64,000 nt of DNA from Planktothrix serta PCC 8927. GTDB lineage: Bacteria; Cyanobacteriota; Cyanobacteriia; Cyanobacteriales; Microcoleaceae. The notes under the pieces are model-generated. The model was given only the letters and a program-made list of their open reading frames with translations. It had not been told where the DNA came from and did no database searches. The stretch lies in NCBI RefSeq assembly GCF_900010725.2, contig NZ_LR734869.1, positions 275,159-339,158 of the forward strand, in the 5' to 3' direction. Every line of letters starts with the position of its first letter. Within the stretch, counting starts at the first letter, position 1. Positions 18,101-26,914 of this stretch are shown piece after piece. The position numbers were made by a program, and so were the translations under genes.

Positions 18101-19255
18101 AATTCCCAACCTTTATTTCATCCCGATCAGCCTCAACCCTATGCTGTTGTTACCTCTTTTTCAGATATTACGGTTCGTAAACAAGCTGAAGAAAGTTTGA
18201 AACAACAGGCTGAACGGGAACGGATGATTTATGGTATCACCCAACGGATTCGTCAGTCTTTGGATTTAGATGAAATTCTACAAACGACCGTCGCCGAAGT
18301 TCGTCAGTTCTTACAAACAGATCGGGTGATCATTTATCGGTTTAATCCAGATTGGAGTGGAGTGGTGGTTAAGGAGTCTGTGAGTGCGGGGACAAAATCA
18401 ATTTTGAATCGGGAAATTACAGATAGCTATTTTGTGGAAAATCAAGGAAAATCCTATGAGCAAAATACAATTAAAGTGACTCCCGATATCTATACCCCAG
18501 AGATTAGCGCTTGTCATTTGGAGTTATTAGAAAAGTTACAAGTTCGAGCAAAATTAGTGGTTCCGATTTTACAAACTCAGGGTTTATGGGGGTTATTAGT
18601 TGCCCATCATTGCAGTGAGCCGAGGGAATGGCATCCCTTAGAAAGTGAACTTTTGAAGCAATTGGCGACTCAATTAGCGATCGCCATTCAGCAATCGGAA
18701 CTGCATCACCAATTGCAACTGGCTAACCAACAATTACAAAACTTAGCGATGGTGGATAAACTCACCCAAATTGCCAACCGTCGTTGTTTTGATGATATTT
18801 TAAATCAAGAATGGTATCGTTTAATCCGAGAACAACGTCCCCTTTCTTTACTGCTTGGTGATATTGATTATTTTAAACAATATAATGATACCTACGGACA
18901 TTCTCAAGGAGATATCTGTTTACAACAGGTGGCTCAAGCTTTGCAAAAAGGGGTTCAACGTTCTACTGATTTAGTTGCCCGTTATGGGGGGGAAGAATTT
19001 GTTATAATTTTACCCTATACGGATCAAGAAGGTGCTTTGCAAGTGGCTGATAAAATTCAAGAAGTCCTTCAACAGTTTAACCTGCCTCATCGCGCTTCTG
19101 CTGTTGCTGACCGGGTAACAATAAGTATTGGCATTTGTACCCTGATTCCCACTTTAAAACGGGTTCCTTTGGATTTAATTAATGCCGCAGATGAAGCACT
19201 TTATCAAGCCAAAACCCAAGGACGAAATCGAGCCGTTAGTAGTATTATAGATTAA
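15194..19255 (+). CDS. Multi-sensor diguanylate cyclase with two cyanobacteriochrome-type GAF domains and several PAS domains
   Basis: A 1353-residue soluble signalling enzyme predicted to make c-di-GMP. GAF-1 (~20-190) has a DPCF motif (Cys87) and a second Cys115 in EPCYKQLL, 28 residues apart, the pattern of dual-Cys DXCF cyanobacteriochromes. Several PAS/PAC units follow at ~230-860 and ~870-1000, with VHPDD at 667-671 and VHPED at 796-800. GAF-2 (~1015-1175) has the canonical bilin site ACHLELLEK (Cys1107, His1108), but its DXCF position is DSYF, so it is a single-Cys type. The GGDEF domain (~1180-1350) has an intact GGEEF at 1265-1269 and an RxxD inhibitory site at 1256-1259. Bilin attachment is inferred from motifs. 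Confidence 0.88.
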   Translation: MLFGRLLASKTGLEQALNQIMAITQQIHQPLEFGEILDVTVTGIREILRCDRAVIYRFLPEGDGVVAEESVSPESTPIIGQLIYDPCFQAKWVDLYRQGRISSIEDVETKLLEPCYKQLLQRLQISANLVVPILLPTPPSNQAPPTLPELWGLVIVHQCRSPRKWQTLEIQFLQQVALQLAIAIQYRQLNQPPQEFYQQKQQITEQQTQRCECSHPVNNGYLTEYSIDSVSIADLKGWDRLQTPIWIFDIENLQMWWANNAALHIWNAPNREELLQRNFKDISEATRIRLNAYLQQFQHQETITETWTFYPEGQPISVRCTCSGILIETGRMAMLVEGITEVAHQNTPEILRSIEVLHHTTVMISLYTLDGVPLMQNPAAMRCYGDTLYPNLAEDNVFVRHFVDPNIGETAIVTAQSGAVFSIETQVYTLDGIRCHWLDVRCTRDPVTGHPMLLVNEKDITQQQAAIIERQGVEQELRWKEALLRSMTDTSNLAFFVVDNRTDNILYFNHRFCEIWGIEHLESQMLEGVLKNNDIIPDCIPLIADVPAFAESCKPLQNEENRAIIEDEIAFNDSRTIRRFSSQIRDNSDRYFGRLYIFEDISDRIAAQKALKISEDRWQYALEGNGDGVWDWQPQTNQVFFSRRWKEMLGFAENEIGNTLEEWKNRVHPDDIEMVFRNIKQHFQGETKQYITEHQVLCKDGTYKWILDRGQVLSRSPEGLPLRMIGTHTDITERKAMEETLRERDTRLSLALEASRMGTWDWNILTNEILYSDQLRLMFGLSGPYDRSYQAFLDIVHPEDRELVNQSVRCALSETTHYNVEFRVILLEGAVHWVSNKGQVYYNESGQAIRMIGVAMDITAQKQAEINLRESEERYRSVIAAMCEGIVLQQADGQIAACNQSAERILGLSSDQMRGRTSIDPRWRAIQNDGSDFPGENHPAMVTLRTGKPQYNVIMGVHKPDGDLTWISINSQPLFHPDQPQPYAVVTSFSDITVRKQAEESLKQQAERERMIYGITQRIRQSLDLDEILQTTVAEVRQFLQTDRVIIYRFNPDWSGVVVKESVSAGTKSILNREITDSYFVENQGKSYEQNTIKVTPDIYTPEISACHLELLEKLQVRAKLVVPILQTQGLWGLLVAHHCSEPREWHPLESELLKQLATQLAIAIQQSELHHQLQLANQQLQNLAMVDKLTQIANRRCFDDILNQEWYRLIREQRPLSLLLGDIDYFKQYNDTYGHSQGDICLQQVAQALQKGVQRSTDLVARYGGEEFVIILPYTDQEGALQVADKIQEVLQQFNLPHRASAVADRVTISIGICTLIPTLKRVPLDLINAADEALYQAKTQGRNRAVSSIID

Positions 19256-19294
19256 TCTAGTTATTGATCTCTTAATTAATTCTATTCACATCCC

Positions 19295-19323
19295 GTAGGG
19301 TGCGTAAGCCTAGCGCACGCACC
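19295..19323. repeat. REP-like GTAGGGTGCG palindrome
   Basis: GTAGGGTGCGTAAGCCTAGC followed by GCACGCACC is a member of the GTGCG family also seen at 10376 and 27126. It lies between the cyclase and HAD genes. Confidence 0.65.
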
Positions 19324-19369
19324 AACTCTTTTAACAAAAATAACCAGAAAAAACATCATATTTAAAATT

Positions 19370-20122
19370 ATGAAAAAACTACAAGCTTTAATTTTTGATG
19401 TCGATGGAACCTTAGCGGATACCGAACGAGATGGTCATCGGATAGCCTTTAATCAAGCATTTTCTGAGGTAGGTATTCCTTGGAATTGGTCAATTGATTT
19501 ATATGGTCAATTATTAGCCATTGGCGGCGGAAAAGAGCGAATTCGTTATTATATTGAACAATATGAACCAGATTTTTTATTAACGGAAAATTTAGATAAT
19601 TTAATTGCAGATTTGCATCAGTTAAAAAATCAATATTATCGAAAATTATTAGATCAAGGTTTAATTCCCTTGCGTCCTGGGGTACAACGGTTAATTCAAG
19701 AAGCAAGAGAAAAGGAAATCAGGTTAGCGATCGCAACAACCAGCGCCTTACCGAATGTTTTAGCCTTATTAGAAAATACAGCCATTCATCCTGACTGGTT
19801 TGAAATAATTGCGGCTGGGGATATTGTACCCGCTAAAAAACCCGCTCCAGATATTTATTTTTATGTATTAGAAAAATTAGGATTAAATTCGTCGGATTGT
19901 TTAGTATTTGAAGACTCCCATCATGGATTTTTAGCCTCTAAACAAGTTGAATTAAAAACAATAATTACTGTCAACGATTATACCAAAAATCAAGACTTTA
20001 CCGAAGCTTTATTAGTTATTAATCATCTAGGTGAACCCGATCAACCGTTTACAGTATTAGCGGGGGATATTCCTGAAAAAGGTTATTTAGATTTAGCCTT
20101 AATTCAGGAATTTCAGGATTAA
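19370..20122 (+). CDS. HAD-superfamily phosphatase, CbbY-like
   Basis: A 250-residue HAD hydrolase of the CbbY/beta-phosphoglucomutase-like group. Motif I is DVDGTLAD with the nucleophile Asp10 and general acid Asp12. Motif II is TTSALPN, motif III includes AKKPAPDIY and motif IV is FEDSHHG. A helical cap lies between motifs I and II. In plants and autotrophic bacteria, CbbY removes phosphate from xylulose-1,5-bisphosphate, an inhibitor of Rubisco; whether this member does so cannot be read from the sequence. The gene is monocistronic. Confidence 0.85.
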   Translation: MKKLQALIFDVDGTLADTERDGHRIAFNQAFSEVGIPWNWSIDLYGQLLAIGGGKERIRYYIEQYEPDFLLTENLDNLIADLHQLKNQYYRKLLDQGLIPLRPGVQRLIQEAREKEIRLAIATTSALPNVLALLENTAIHPDWFEIIAAGDIVPAKKPAPDIYFYVLEKLGLNSSDCLVFEDSHHGFLASKQVELKTIITVNDYTKNQDFTEALLVINHLGEPDQPFTVLAGDIPEKGYLDLALIQEFQD

Positions 20123-20147
20123 ATTCAAAGGATATTAATCCCTGAGT

Positions 20148-21911
20148 TTAGTGATTAATAATTTGCCGACTCAGCAATTGAGAAACTTCTGGGAGAAATA
20201 CAGTTTGTTCAAATTTACCAAATTTAATTCCTTGTTGATCAAAAGCGAGTTTTAATCGACGACGATATTCACAAGCGATTTTCCACTGGGCACCAGGACT
20301 GGTTTTAATTCGGATTTCTAATTCAACTCCCGTATCGAGAAGATCACTCACACCACTTGACATAACGGGGGTTAAAATTGACTTTTTCCAGTCGGGCTCC
20401 TGGGACATTTGCTCAATTACTTTTTTCATCACATCTAATGCTAAATCAACATTTGACTGATAAGTAATAGTTGTTTTAAAATCAATTCTTGCCCATTCTT
20501 TCGTTTGATTATGGACAATATTAATGCTTCCATTCGTAAGTGTTGTTAACCGTCCTTCTTTCCCTCGAACTTGAGTAATGCGTAAGTTCATATATTCTAC
20601 ATAGCCAGATGTTTCACCCACGGTAATATAATCTCCTACAGCATACTGATCTTCTAACAGAATAAAAATTCCATTCAAGACATCTCGAATCAAATTTTGA
20701 GACCCAAAGGAAAGAGCTATCCCAATAATCCCAACACCCGCCACAACTGGAGCAATAGGAATTTCTAGACTATCTAAAGCGACAATCAAACCTAGAATAA
20801 TCCAGATAACTTTGCTAACTCCTTTTAAAACAACACTATAAGTTACAAAGCGTAATTCTTGTCGATTAAGCTCCATAGGGTTAAGGTTATAGTGATCTTG
20901 AATTGATTGTAAGAAAGCATCAATTGTTAAGGTACTGATGCGAATTGCAAACATCACAAACAGGAAAATGATTAACAGAAAAAATGGATCGTGACTCAAC
21001 CAAATAGAAAATAATCGAGTCTGAGGAAAAAATTGAGTCATTTTCCAGACAGCCAACACCCAAATCAAAAGTTGAACCAGTTTTAAAACAAGACGTTGAT
21101 ATTGATTTTTACTGAGTTTTTTATCCCAACGTTTCTGTTGTTCAGTAGCTTCATGAATTTGCACCTGATTATTGAGATCAGTCGGGTCACTATGGGGGCT
21201 ATTTTCTGCTAAATTAAATTCCGGTTTTTGCTGCGTGAGAATCAATTTTTGTTGAGATAACCGTTTTTGAAGTAGATAAACTCCAAAACTCAATAGACTG
21301 GAGAGTAAAATTACACCCAATACCCATAAACTCGCTTGATATAAATAGGCAGGTTGGCGTTGTTCATAGCCTTTTAGTAACGCTTTCTTGATCAGGATTG
21401 TTAATTTTTTAGCCCAGATATCAAGGGAATAACCATTGAATTCCGCATCAATCGGCGTAACGGTCATAATTGCTCGTTCTCGAAGTTCATCCTGATCGGA
21501 GGCAAAAATGACGAAGTTTTCTTTTTCTTTTTTTACCGTTAGGGTCAATGTATTGGGTTCAAAACCTTTAGCAAATAATCCACCATACAGTTGATTATTT
21601 AAAATTGCATCTAACTCATTTTCAATCAATTTTGCTCGTTGTTTAATGGAAATATTGTCCCCTTTTTTATCAATTTCAAGGGGAATATTGGATGCCACTC
21701 GAAACAGTTCCTCTCCATCAATCTGTACGGGTGCAGAAATCATATTTCCCACCCGAATTACGGAAGTTACCGGGTTAATATCACTGGGTAAGGCTTCTCC
21801 TGCTAGAGTTTGGGGGATACTCGCATTCAAGCTGACTGCGAATAGAGCAATTGTCAATGCTAATATCAGTTGATGGAAGTGACGAAGGCGCAATACAAAG
21901 GTTCTGGACAT
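20148..21911 (-). CDS. MscS-family mechanosensitive ion channel
   Basis: A 587-residue membrane protein. A cleaved or anchoring leader (LALTIALFAVSLNASIPQTL) is followed by a periplasmic domain of ~170 residues. Several transmembrane helices follow at ~195-410. The last of these carries the pore-lining type sequence VVAGVGIIGIALSFGSQNLI, followed by the MscS beta domain (FILLEDQYAVGDYITVG, VRGKEGRLTTLTNGSI) and the cytoplasmic vestibule. It should release solutes on hypo-osmotic shock. The ATG at 21911 is preferred to an in-frame TTG at 21962, because it places the leader at the N-terminus. The gene is close to and convergent with the HAD gene. Confidence 0.88.
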   Translation of the reverse strand: MSRTFVLRLRHFHQLILALTIALFAVSLNASIPQTLAGEALPSDINPVTSVIRVGNMISAPVQIDGEELFRVASNIPLEIDKKGDNISIKQRAKLIENELDAILNNQLYGGLFAKGFEPNTLTLTVKKEKENFVIFASDQDELRERAIMTVTPIDAEFNGYSLDIWAKKLTILIKKALLKGYEQRQPAYLYQASLWVLGVILLSSLLSFGVYLLQKRLSQQKLILTQQKPEFNLAENSPHSDPTDLNNQVQIHEATEQQKRWDKKLSKNQYQRLVLKLVQLLIWVLAVWKMTQFFPQTRLFSIWLSHDPFFLLIIFLFVMFAIRISTLTIDAFLQSIQDHYNLNPMELNRQELRFVTYSVVLKGVSKVIWIILGLIVALDSLEIPIAPVVAGVGIIGIALSFGSQNLIRDVLNGIFILLEDQYAVGDYITVGETSGYVEYMNLRITQVRGKEGRLTTLTNGSINIVHNQTKEWARIDFKTTITYQSNVDLALDVMKKVIEQMSQEPDWKKSILTPVMSSGVSDLLDTGVELEIRIKTSPGAQWKIACEYRRRLKLAFDQQGIKFGKFEQTVFLPEVSQLLSRQIINH

Positions 21912-21987
21912 AGGTACAATCGATGAAAAATTCGGAATCTGGGTTAGTTCATGTTCAACCAATGATTATAACTTTTACGAGACAGAA

Positions 21988-22152
21988 TCAAAATAAAGTT
22001 GATTGAGTCGCTAAAATAACTTGAACTTCGGGAGAAATACTCTGAATTGATCCCGCACTAATATTAATTTCATAATGATCATGACCATGACAACGAACGA
22101 AATCACTGCAACCCGAACATTCAAGAGAGCTTAAAGAAATAGAAATAGAGAT
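21988..22152 (-). pseudogene. Chimeric gene relic: Cys/His-rich peptide joined to a copy of the adjacent AAA ATPase
   Basis: An open frame without a start codon reads ECSGCSDFVRCHGHDHY, then EINISAGSIQSISPEVQVIL up to a stop at 21988-21990. The second half copies 80 bp of the AAA ATPase gene (21995-22074 versus 23076-23155, five mismatches), covering the segment after its Walker B. The first half, rich in Cys and His, matches nothing else in the window and could come from a small metal-binding or precursor peptide gene. It is a recombination scar beside the ATPase/DUF4276 pair. Confidence 0.55.
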
Positions 22153-22217
22153 TTAAGACCAGTCCAAAATTCATCACAATTTCTATTTTCTAGTAATAAT
22201 AGTGTTTAAAATCAATG

Positions 22218-22913
22218 TTATTCGGGTTGAGATAAATTTTCTAATCGTTCTATCCATTGATTAAAATGAGGACATTTTTGCCTAATAGTTTCTAAACCAA
22301 TTTTTTGAGCCATTAAAGGTGCAACAGACACTTTTGCACCTTCATAACTAGGAATAGCTTGAATAATTCGTTTAGAAGGAGCCGTTTGTTGTCTACCATT
22401 TATGAGTTCTGGAGATTCAAAAGATTGACAGAGGGAAACTAATTTTTTAACTTCTGATTGATAGTCTGGAAATCGTTCCTCAAGTTTAATGGGATCAGAT
22501 AAAATCAGAGCTTCAAATTCATGTAATTGAATATAAGGAATAAAACGACTATCGTTGATATCTTCAAAGATATCGTCAAATAAAGCATTTTCTAAGTATT
22601 GAACTTTTTGGTAAGGATCAGATATTTTCTGTGCTTCCTCAAATCCAGGAAAATTATTAGGTAAAGCATATAAATCACACATTGTTGTAAATCTAGCTTC
22701 AGGATGTTTATCCTGTTTTAACCAGAGAATAATATCTTTTTTTATTTTTTGATAACTGGGTAAACCGCCTCGAACAACTTCGGTTCGTGTTCGTTTCGTT
22801 GTAATACAATGGACATCAGTGCTAATATTAAAATAGCCTAAATGCTCTGTTAAAATGGTATTGACAAATTTCTCTTCTGTTGGGCCTTCAGCAATAATAT
22901 GTAAGCGGATCAT
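22218..22913 (-). CDS. DUF4276 family protein, partner of the AAA ATPase
   Basis: A 231-residue protein. The N-terminus RLHIIAEGPTEEKFVN, followed by FTTMCDLYALP and IQLHEFEALI, has the spacing of acidic residues expected of a TOPRIM-like nuclease fold, as proposed for this family. Its ATG overlaps the TGA of the ATPase gene by one base (TGATG); an in-frame GTG at 22916 would give a GTGA overlap. Either implies translational coupling. ATPase plus TOPRIM-like pairs are common in prokaryotic defence (OLD/Gabija and PARIS logic), so a defensive role is plausible but not shown. Confidence 0.8.
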   Translation of the reverse strand: MIRLHIIAEGPTEEKFVNTILTEHLGYFNISTDVHCITTKRTRTEVVRGGLPSYQKIKKDIILWLKQDKHPEARFTTMCDLYALPNNFPGFEEAQKISDPYQKVQYLENALFDDIFEDINDSRFIPYIQLHEFEALILSDPIKLEERFPDYQSEVKKLVSLCQSFESPELINGRQQTAPSKRIIQAIPSYEGAKVSVAPLMAQKIGLETIRQKCPHFNQWIERLENLSQPE

Positions 22914-24013
22914 CACTTGGGTCTTCCTCCCAAAACATTTTTATTCCAAAGTTCCGATAAAGAATATTCCTTTAACCAATCTTCTAAAGGTTCAGGATCG
23001 AGACGCTTGAACTCAGAAGCACGTTGTTTCCGGTCAACAATAATAATATCTTCCGGTGCAAAACAATCAATTAAAAAAGTTGATTGAGTCGCTAAAATCA
23101 CTTGAACTTCGTGAGAAATACTCTGAATTAATCCCGCAATAATATTAATTGCATAGGGATGTAAACCTAATTCGGGTTCATCTAAGATTAAAACATCCGG
23201 TAAATCAGATATTGGTTGTAACAAGAGGGTGACTAATGCCATTGTTCTTAACGTTCCATCGGAAATTTGATGAGAACTAAAAATAATATCGGTATTTTTT
23301 TCTGTCCATTGTAAAATAACACTATTATTAATCGGTTCCAAAACAAAATCATCAAAAAAGGGAGTAATTTGAGTTAAAGTATCGACAATAATTCGATAAT
23401 GTTTGAATTCAGTTTCCTTTAATCTCAACAAAACCGAGGCTAAATTGGCTCCATCTTCCCGCAGATAACGATTATTTTCAATAATACATCTTTGCCGAAT
23501 TCGAGCCGTGTCAGAGGTATTATGAAATTGATAAACTTTACAATTTTGGAGTAAAGAAAATAAGATTCTAGCTGTTGGATTTCCTTGATTAAAAAGATCA
23601 ATAATCTTGGCTTCTTTATGACCAGAATCCAAAGAAATCCAATCAGCTACTGAACCAAAAATAGAACGATAAAATCTGTACTTTTCCTCTGCAAAAATTA
23701 ATGTATCTGATGCCGCATGAAACAATCTGAAATAGTAATCATTTTGACCTGAATCTGTTTCAAAATTAAGTTCTGCTTCCACTTTAGGTGTGATTTCAAC
23801 CCCATCAAACAGTAAGGAATTAGCTCCCCCAGATTGACCGATAAAAAATTGCAATTTTCCTTGAGATTGTATCATCCACGACAATAACTTAAAAAACGAA
23901 ATCAGGTTAGATTTTCCAGCCCCATTAGCCCCAATCAAAATATTAATTTTATTGAGTTCTAATTCTAGGGATTGAATTGATTTGTAACCTTTAACTTTGA
24001 TTTTTTTTAGCAT
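22913..24013 (-). CDS. AAA family ATPase (AAA_21/SMC-like), coupled to DUF4276
   Basis: A 366-residue ABC/SMC-type ATPase. It opens LKKIKVKGYKSIQSLELELN, typical of RecF/OLD-like ATPases. Walker A is GANGAGKSN (about residues 28-36) and Walker B is LILDEPELGLHP (about 276-287). A VILATQSTFLID segment and the H-loop area follow. No nuclease domain is fused; the next gene supplies one in trans, presumably. The ATG at 24013 is preferred over a TTG two codons earlier. A copy of its C-terminal third is present as a relic at 21995-22074. Confidence 0.85.
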   Translation of the reverse strand: MLKKIKVKGYKSIQSLELELNKINILIGANGAGKSNLISFFKLLSWMIQSQGKLQFFIGQSGGANSLLFDGVEITPKVEAELNFETDSGQNDYYFRLFHAASDTLIFAEEKYRFYRSIFGSVADWISLDSGHKEAKIIDLFNQGNPTARILFSLLQNCKVYQFHNTSDTARIRQRCIIENNRYLREDGANLASVLLRLKETEFKHYRIIVDTLTQITPFFDDFVLEPINNSVILQWTEKNTDIIFSSHQISDGTLRTMALVTLLLQPISDLPDVLILDEPELGLHPYAINIIAGLIQSISHEVQVILATQSTFLIDCFAPEDIIIVDRKQRASEFKRLDPEPLEDWLKEYSLSELWNKNVLGGRPK

Positions 24014-24038
24014 AATCAAGATTATCTAATTTTAGGGT

Positions 24039-26015
24039 TTAGGAACCGATCGCATCTCTTAAAGCATTTTGGGTCATCGCCGCGATCGCTTGATCCGTAG
24101 CTTTAGGAAGGTGATAATATTTCCCTCCGGCTGTTTTTGCTAACTCCTTAGCGAACCCCGTAGAAATGAATTTGCTCTCGGTATCAATCACTAACAATTG
24201 CATCTTTAACCCGCGAATTTTTGCAGCAATTTCTAATATTTCTTGCTTAATATCCGGCTTTTCTCCTTCAATTTGGGGCTCTCCCAAAGACCGAGATAAA
24301 GAAATATTTCCCCGTCCGTCGGTAATGGCCACAATCACCACTTGACCAATATCCCCCGACTGTTTAGCATTCACCCCCACTCTCACCGCCTGAGTTAACC
24401 CATGCGCTAAAGGCGACCCACCCCCACAGGGTAAGCGTTCCAGCCGTTTTCGAGCCGCAGCAATGGAACGAGTGGGCGGTAATAACACCTCCGCCTGTTC
24501 CCCTCGGAAGGGAATTAAGGACACCTGATCCCGGCTTTGGTAAGCTTCCGTTAACAGTTGTAACACCGCCCCTTTTGCCGACTGCATCCGGTTCAGAGCC
24601 ATTGAACCCGACGCATCTACTACAAACACCACTAACGCCCCAGATTTGCGGGCCAACCGTTTCGCCCGAATATCCCCTTGTTCCACAATCACTTTTCGCC
24701 CCGGTTCCCGCAACCGTCGGGCTTGTTGATAGGGAGCCGCCGCCCGTAACGTGGCATCAACGGCAATTCTTTGGACTTTCCCCTTGGGTAAAACGGGCTT
24801 AATGTACCGCCCCCTGTCATCGGAAAAAATCACGCTGCGGCTGCCAGATTTCCCTTGACGGTTCGCCATTTGGGTAAAATACAAGACGCTATCATCAAGG
24901 ATTACCCCTTCTGGGTCAAAAATAAACTCTTCAGGGATAGTCGCCTCCTCTTCTTCGGGCTGGTCTTCCTCGTCGTCCTCGTCCTCGTCTTCTTCCTCCT
25001 CCTGATCTTCTGGCGACTGATCTTGAGGCGGTGGGGGTGGAGGCGGTTGCTGTTGTTGTTCTTCGGGAGGAGGAACAATTTTGGCGCGGGGAACAATAAC
25101 TAATTCTACCGCCCGACGTAAATCATCGGCGTTGACGGTGGTACGTCCTTCCAAGGCGGCGGAGGCTTTAGCGACTCGCACCGCAAACAATTCTGAGCGA
25201 TGACCCTGAACACCGCCCCGCACAGCTTCTTGAACTAAATATAAGATTTGATCAGGGGTAATCACCACATCTTTTAACCATTCTCTGGCTAAAATAATCT
25301 GGGTTTTCAGATCATCTAATTCTTGATTATATTGAGTTAAGAAATCTTGGGGCGATCGCGCATAATCCATCACTTGATCCACCGCTTGCACCCGTTCATC
25401 TAAACTCAGAACCCCATCGGCGGATAAAGCGATCGCAATTCTATCTAATAAATGATCTCGTAATGACCCTTCTTCCGGGTTAAATGTAGCGATAAATAAA
25501 GGTTTACAGGGATGTTCAAAACTAATCCCTTCCCGTTCAATTAAATTCCGTCCTTCTGTAAGAACTGTTAATAATAAATTGGCAATATTATCATCGAGCA
25601 AATTAATTTCATCCACATATAAAACCCCTCGGTTTGCTGTGGCTAAAAGTCCGGGTTGAAATACCGTTTGACCCTGTTTAACCGACTGTTCTAAATCCAC
25701 TGAACCGACTAATCGATCTTCGGTAATTCCTAACGGAATTTGCACAAAGGCTGTGGGGACAATTTCGGTGGGTTGGGTTTCGTTAACGGGTTCAGCGTTA
25801 GCAATTGATCCTTTAACAATTTCTATCGGGGGTAACAAAGCGTGTAATGCCCGCGCCATCACCGATTTAGCCGTTCCCCGTCTTCCAGCGATGACCACAC
25901 CACCCAATTCAGGGTCAACCGCCGTCAGTAACAGGGCCAGCTTAATGGCACCTTGTCCAATAACCGCAGTTAGGGGAAAGGAGGTGATCGTAGGGGCGCT
26001 AACGGGCGCAGACAT
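24039..26015 (-). CDS. chlD: Magnesium chelatase subunit D
   Basis: A 658-residue subunit of the Mg-protoporphyrin IX chelatase, the first committed step of chlorophyll synthesis. The N-terminal AAA+ domain has [13 protein letters not shown] (~39-51). A linker of poly-Gln/poly-Pro then long Glu/Asp runs lies at ~315-365, as in other ChlD proteins. The C-terminal vWA domain (~450-658) carries the MIDAS motif [13 protein letters not shown] and the second metal-site segment [10 protein letters not shown]. ChlD forms the platform with ChlI that activates ChlH. The gene lies 25 bp upstream of the AAA ATPase gene on the same strand order but is probably an independent unit. Confidence 0.95.
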   Translation of the reverse strand: MSAPVSAPTITSFPLTAVIGQGAIKLALLLTAVDPELGGVVIAGRRGTAKSVMARALHALLPPIEIVKGSIANAEPVNETQPTEIVPTAFVQIPLGITEDRLVGSVDLEQSVKQGQTVFQPGLLATANRGVLYVDEINLLDDNIANLLLTVLTEGRNLIEREGISFEHPCKPLFIATFNPEEGSLRDHLLDRIAIALSADGVLSLDERVQAVDQVMDYARSPQDFLTQYNQELDDLKTQIILAREWLKDVVITPDQILYLVQEAVRGGVQGHRSELFAVRVAKASAALEGRTTVNADDLRRAVELVIVPRAKIVPPPEEQQQQPPPPPPPQDQSPEDQEEEEDEDEDDEEDQPEEEEATIPEEFIFDPEGVILDDSVLYFTQMANRQGKSGSRSVIFSDDRGRYIKPVLPKGKVQRIAVDATLRAAAPYQQARRLREPGRKVIVEQGDIRAKRLARKSGALVVFVVDASGSMALNRMQSAKGAVLQLLTEAYQSRDQVSLIPFRGEQAEVLLPPTRSIAAARKRLERLPCGGGSPLAHGLTQAVRVGVNAKQSGDIGQVVIVAITDGRGNISLSRSLGEPQIEGEKPDIKQEILEIAAKIRGLKMQLLVIDTESKFISTGFAKELAKTAGGKYYHLPKATDQAIAAMTQNALRDAIGS

Positions 26016-26091
26016 AACTTTAGCAATGATAGAACAATATCTTACAATAGCAAAAAATGGTACTTTTGTTAATCAGTTTCTCTAAAAACTT

Positions 26092-26640
26092 ATGAAATTT
26101 CAAAATTTTAGATTATTTCCACATCTGCAAAACTCTCCTAAATCTGCTGTTTTGAATTGCCGATGGTTGCTTCTGGTTATTGTGGGTTTAATGGGTTTGG
26201 GAGTCAGTATTCCGGTATTAGCAGAAAGAAAAAGTGATGTCGAAAGATTAATTAGTACGAATGAATGTCAGCAATGCAATTTGAGTGAAGCGAATTTAGC
26301 AGAAGCGAAGTTAGAAGGGGCTGATTTATTGGGGGCTAATTTACAAAAAGCTAACTTGAGAGGGGCTAATTTAAAAGGTGCAGATTTAAGTTCAGCGAAT
26401 TTAATTGAAGCGGATTTATCAGGAGCAGATTTAAGAGATACAAAATTCCATAGCACAACCTTAAGAAAGGCTAATTTAAAGGGTGCTGATTTATCGTGGT
26501 CTGATCTGTATCAAGCATTTTTAGAAGAAGCTCAATTTAATGATGCTAATTTATTAAATGCGAACCTCAATAATGCTAAATTACAAGGAACTAATTTTTG
26601 TGGGGCGACGATGCCCGATGGACAAAAAGGGGGATGTTAA
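26092..26640 (+). CDS. Pentapeptide-repeat protein with N-terminal membrane/signal segment
   Basis: A 182-residue protein. Residues ~24-45 are hydrophobic (WLLLVIVGLMGLGVSIPVLA), ending in an ALA-like site, so it is exported or membrane-anchored. Residues ~60-180 form A(D/N)LxxA repeats (EANLAEAKLEGADLLGANLQ) that fold as a right-handed quadrilateral beta-helix. A CxxC (CQQC) precedes the first coil and another Cys pair sits at the end. The function is unknown; such proteins are abundant in cyanobacteria, including the thylakoid lumen. The gene converges with the next one, with stop codons adjacent. Confidence 0.85.
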   Translation: MKFQNFRLFPHLQNSPKSAVLNCRWLLLVIVGLMGLGVSIPVLAERKSDVERLISTNECQQCNLSEANLAEAKLEGADLLGANLQKANLRGANLKGADLSSANLIEADLSGADLRDTKFHSTTLRKANLKGADLSWSDLYQAFLEEAQFNDANLLNANLNNAKLQGTNFCGATMPDGQKGGC

Positions 26641-26859
26641 TTATCTTAAACTAGAGAGATCATCAACAATTTTAATTTTTCCGCGATAGACGGCTCTGAG
26701 TAATCGATCAATGCAGCGTCTCTCTTCCTCCGAAAGAGATTCATCTAAAATCGCTGCCATCAGTCCATAACGATCCCCAAGGGTTAAATAACCTGTGGTG
26801 TTCGCTTGGGCAAATAAATCACTGAGAGCAGATTGTAAAAGTTGAACTTTAGGGATCAT
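26641..26859 (-). CDS. Small conserved cyanobacterial protein, 72 residues
   Basis: The product reads MIPKVQLLQSALSDLFAQAN, then TLGDRYGLMAAILDESLSEE and RRCIDRLLRAVYRGKIKIVD. It is helical and soluble, without metal-binding or membrane motifs, and similar proteins are common in cyanobacterial genomes (from memory). It starts at an ATG after an AGGGATC motif. The upstream region is unusual: six phased TGTGAT-type repeats lie 56-183 bp before the start and may control it. Confidence 0.65.
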   Translation of the reverse strand: MIPKVQLLQSALSDLFAQANTTGYLTLGDRYGLMAAILDESLSEEERRCIDRLLRAVYRGKIKIVDDLSSLR

Positions 26860-26914
26860 GAAAATTCAATCTGAACTCGATAGTTTAATCTTTACGGATT
26901 TTTGATAAAATTGA

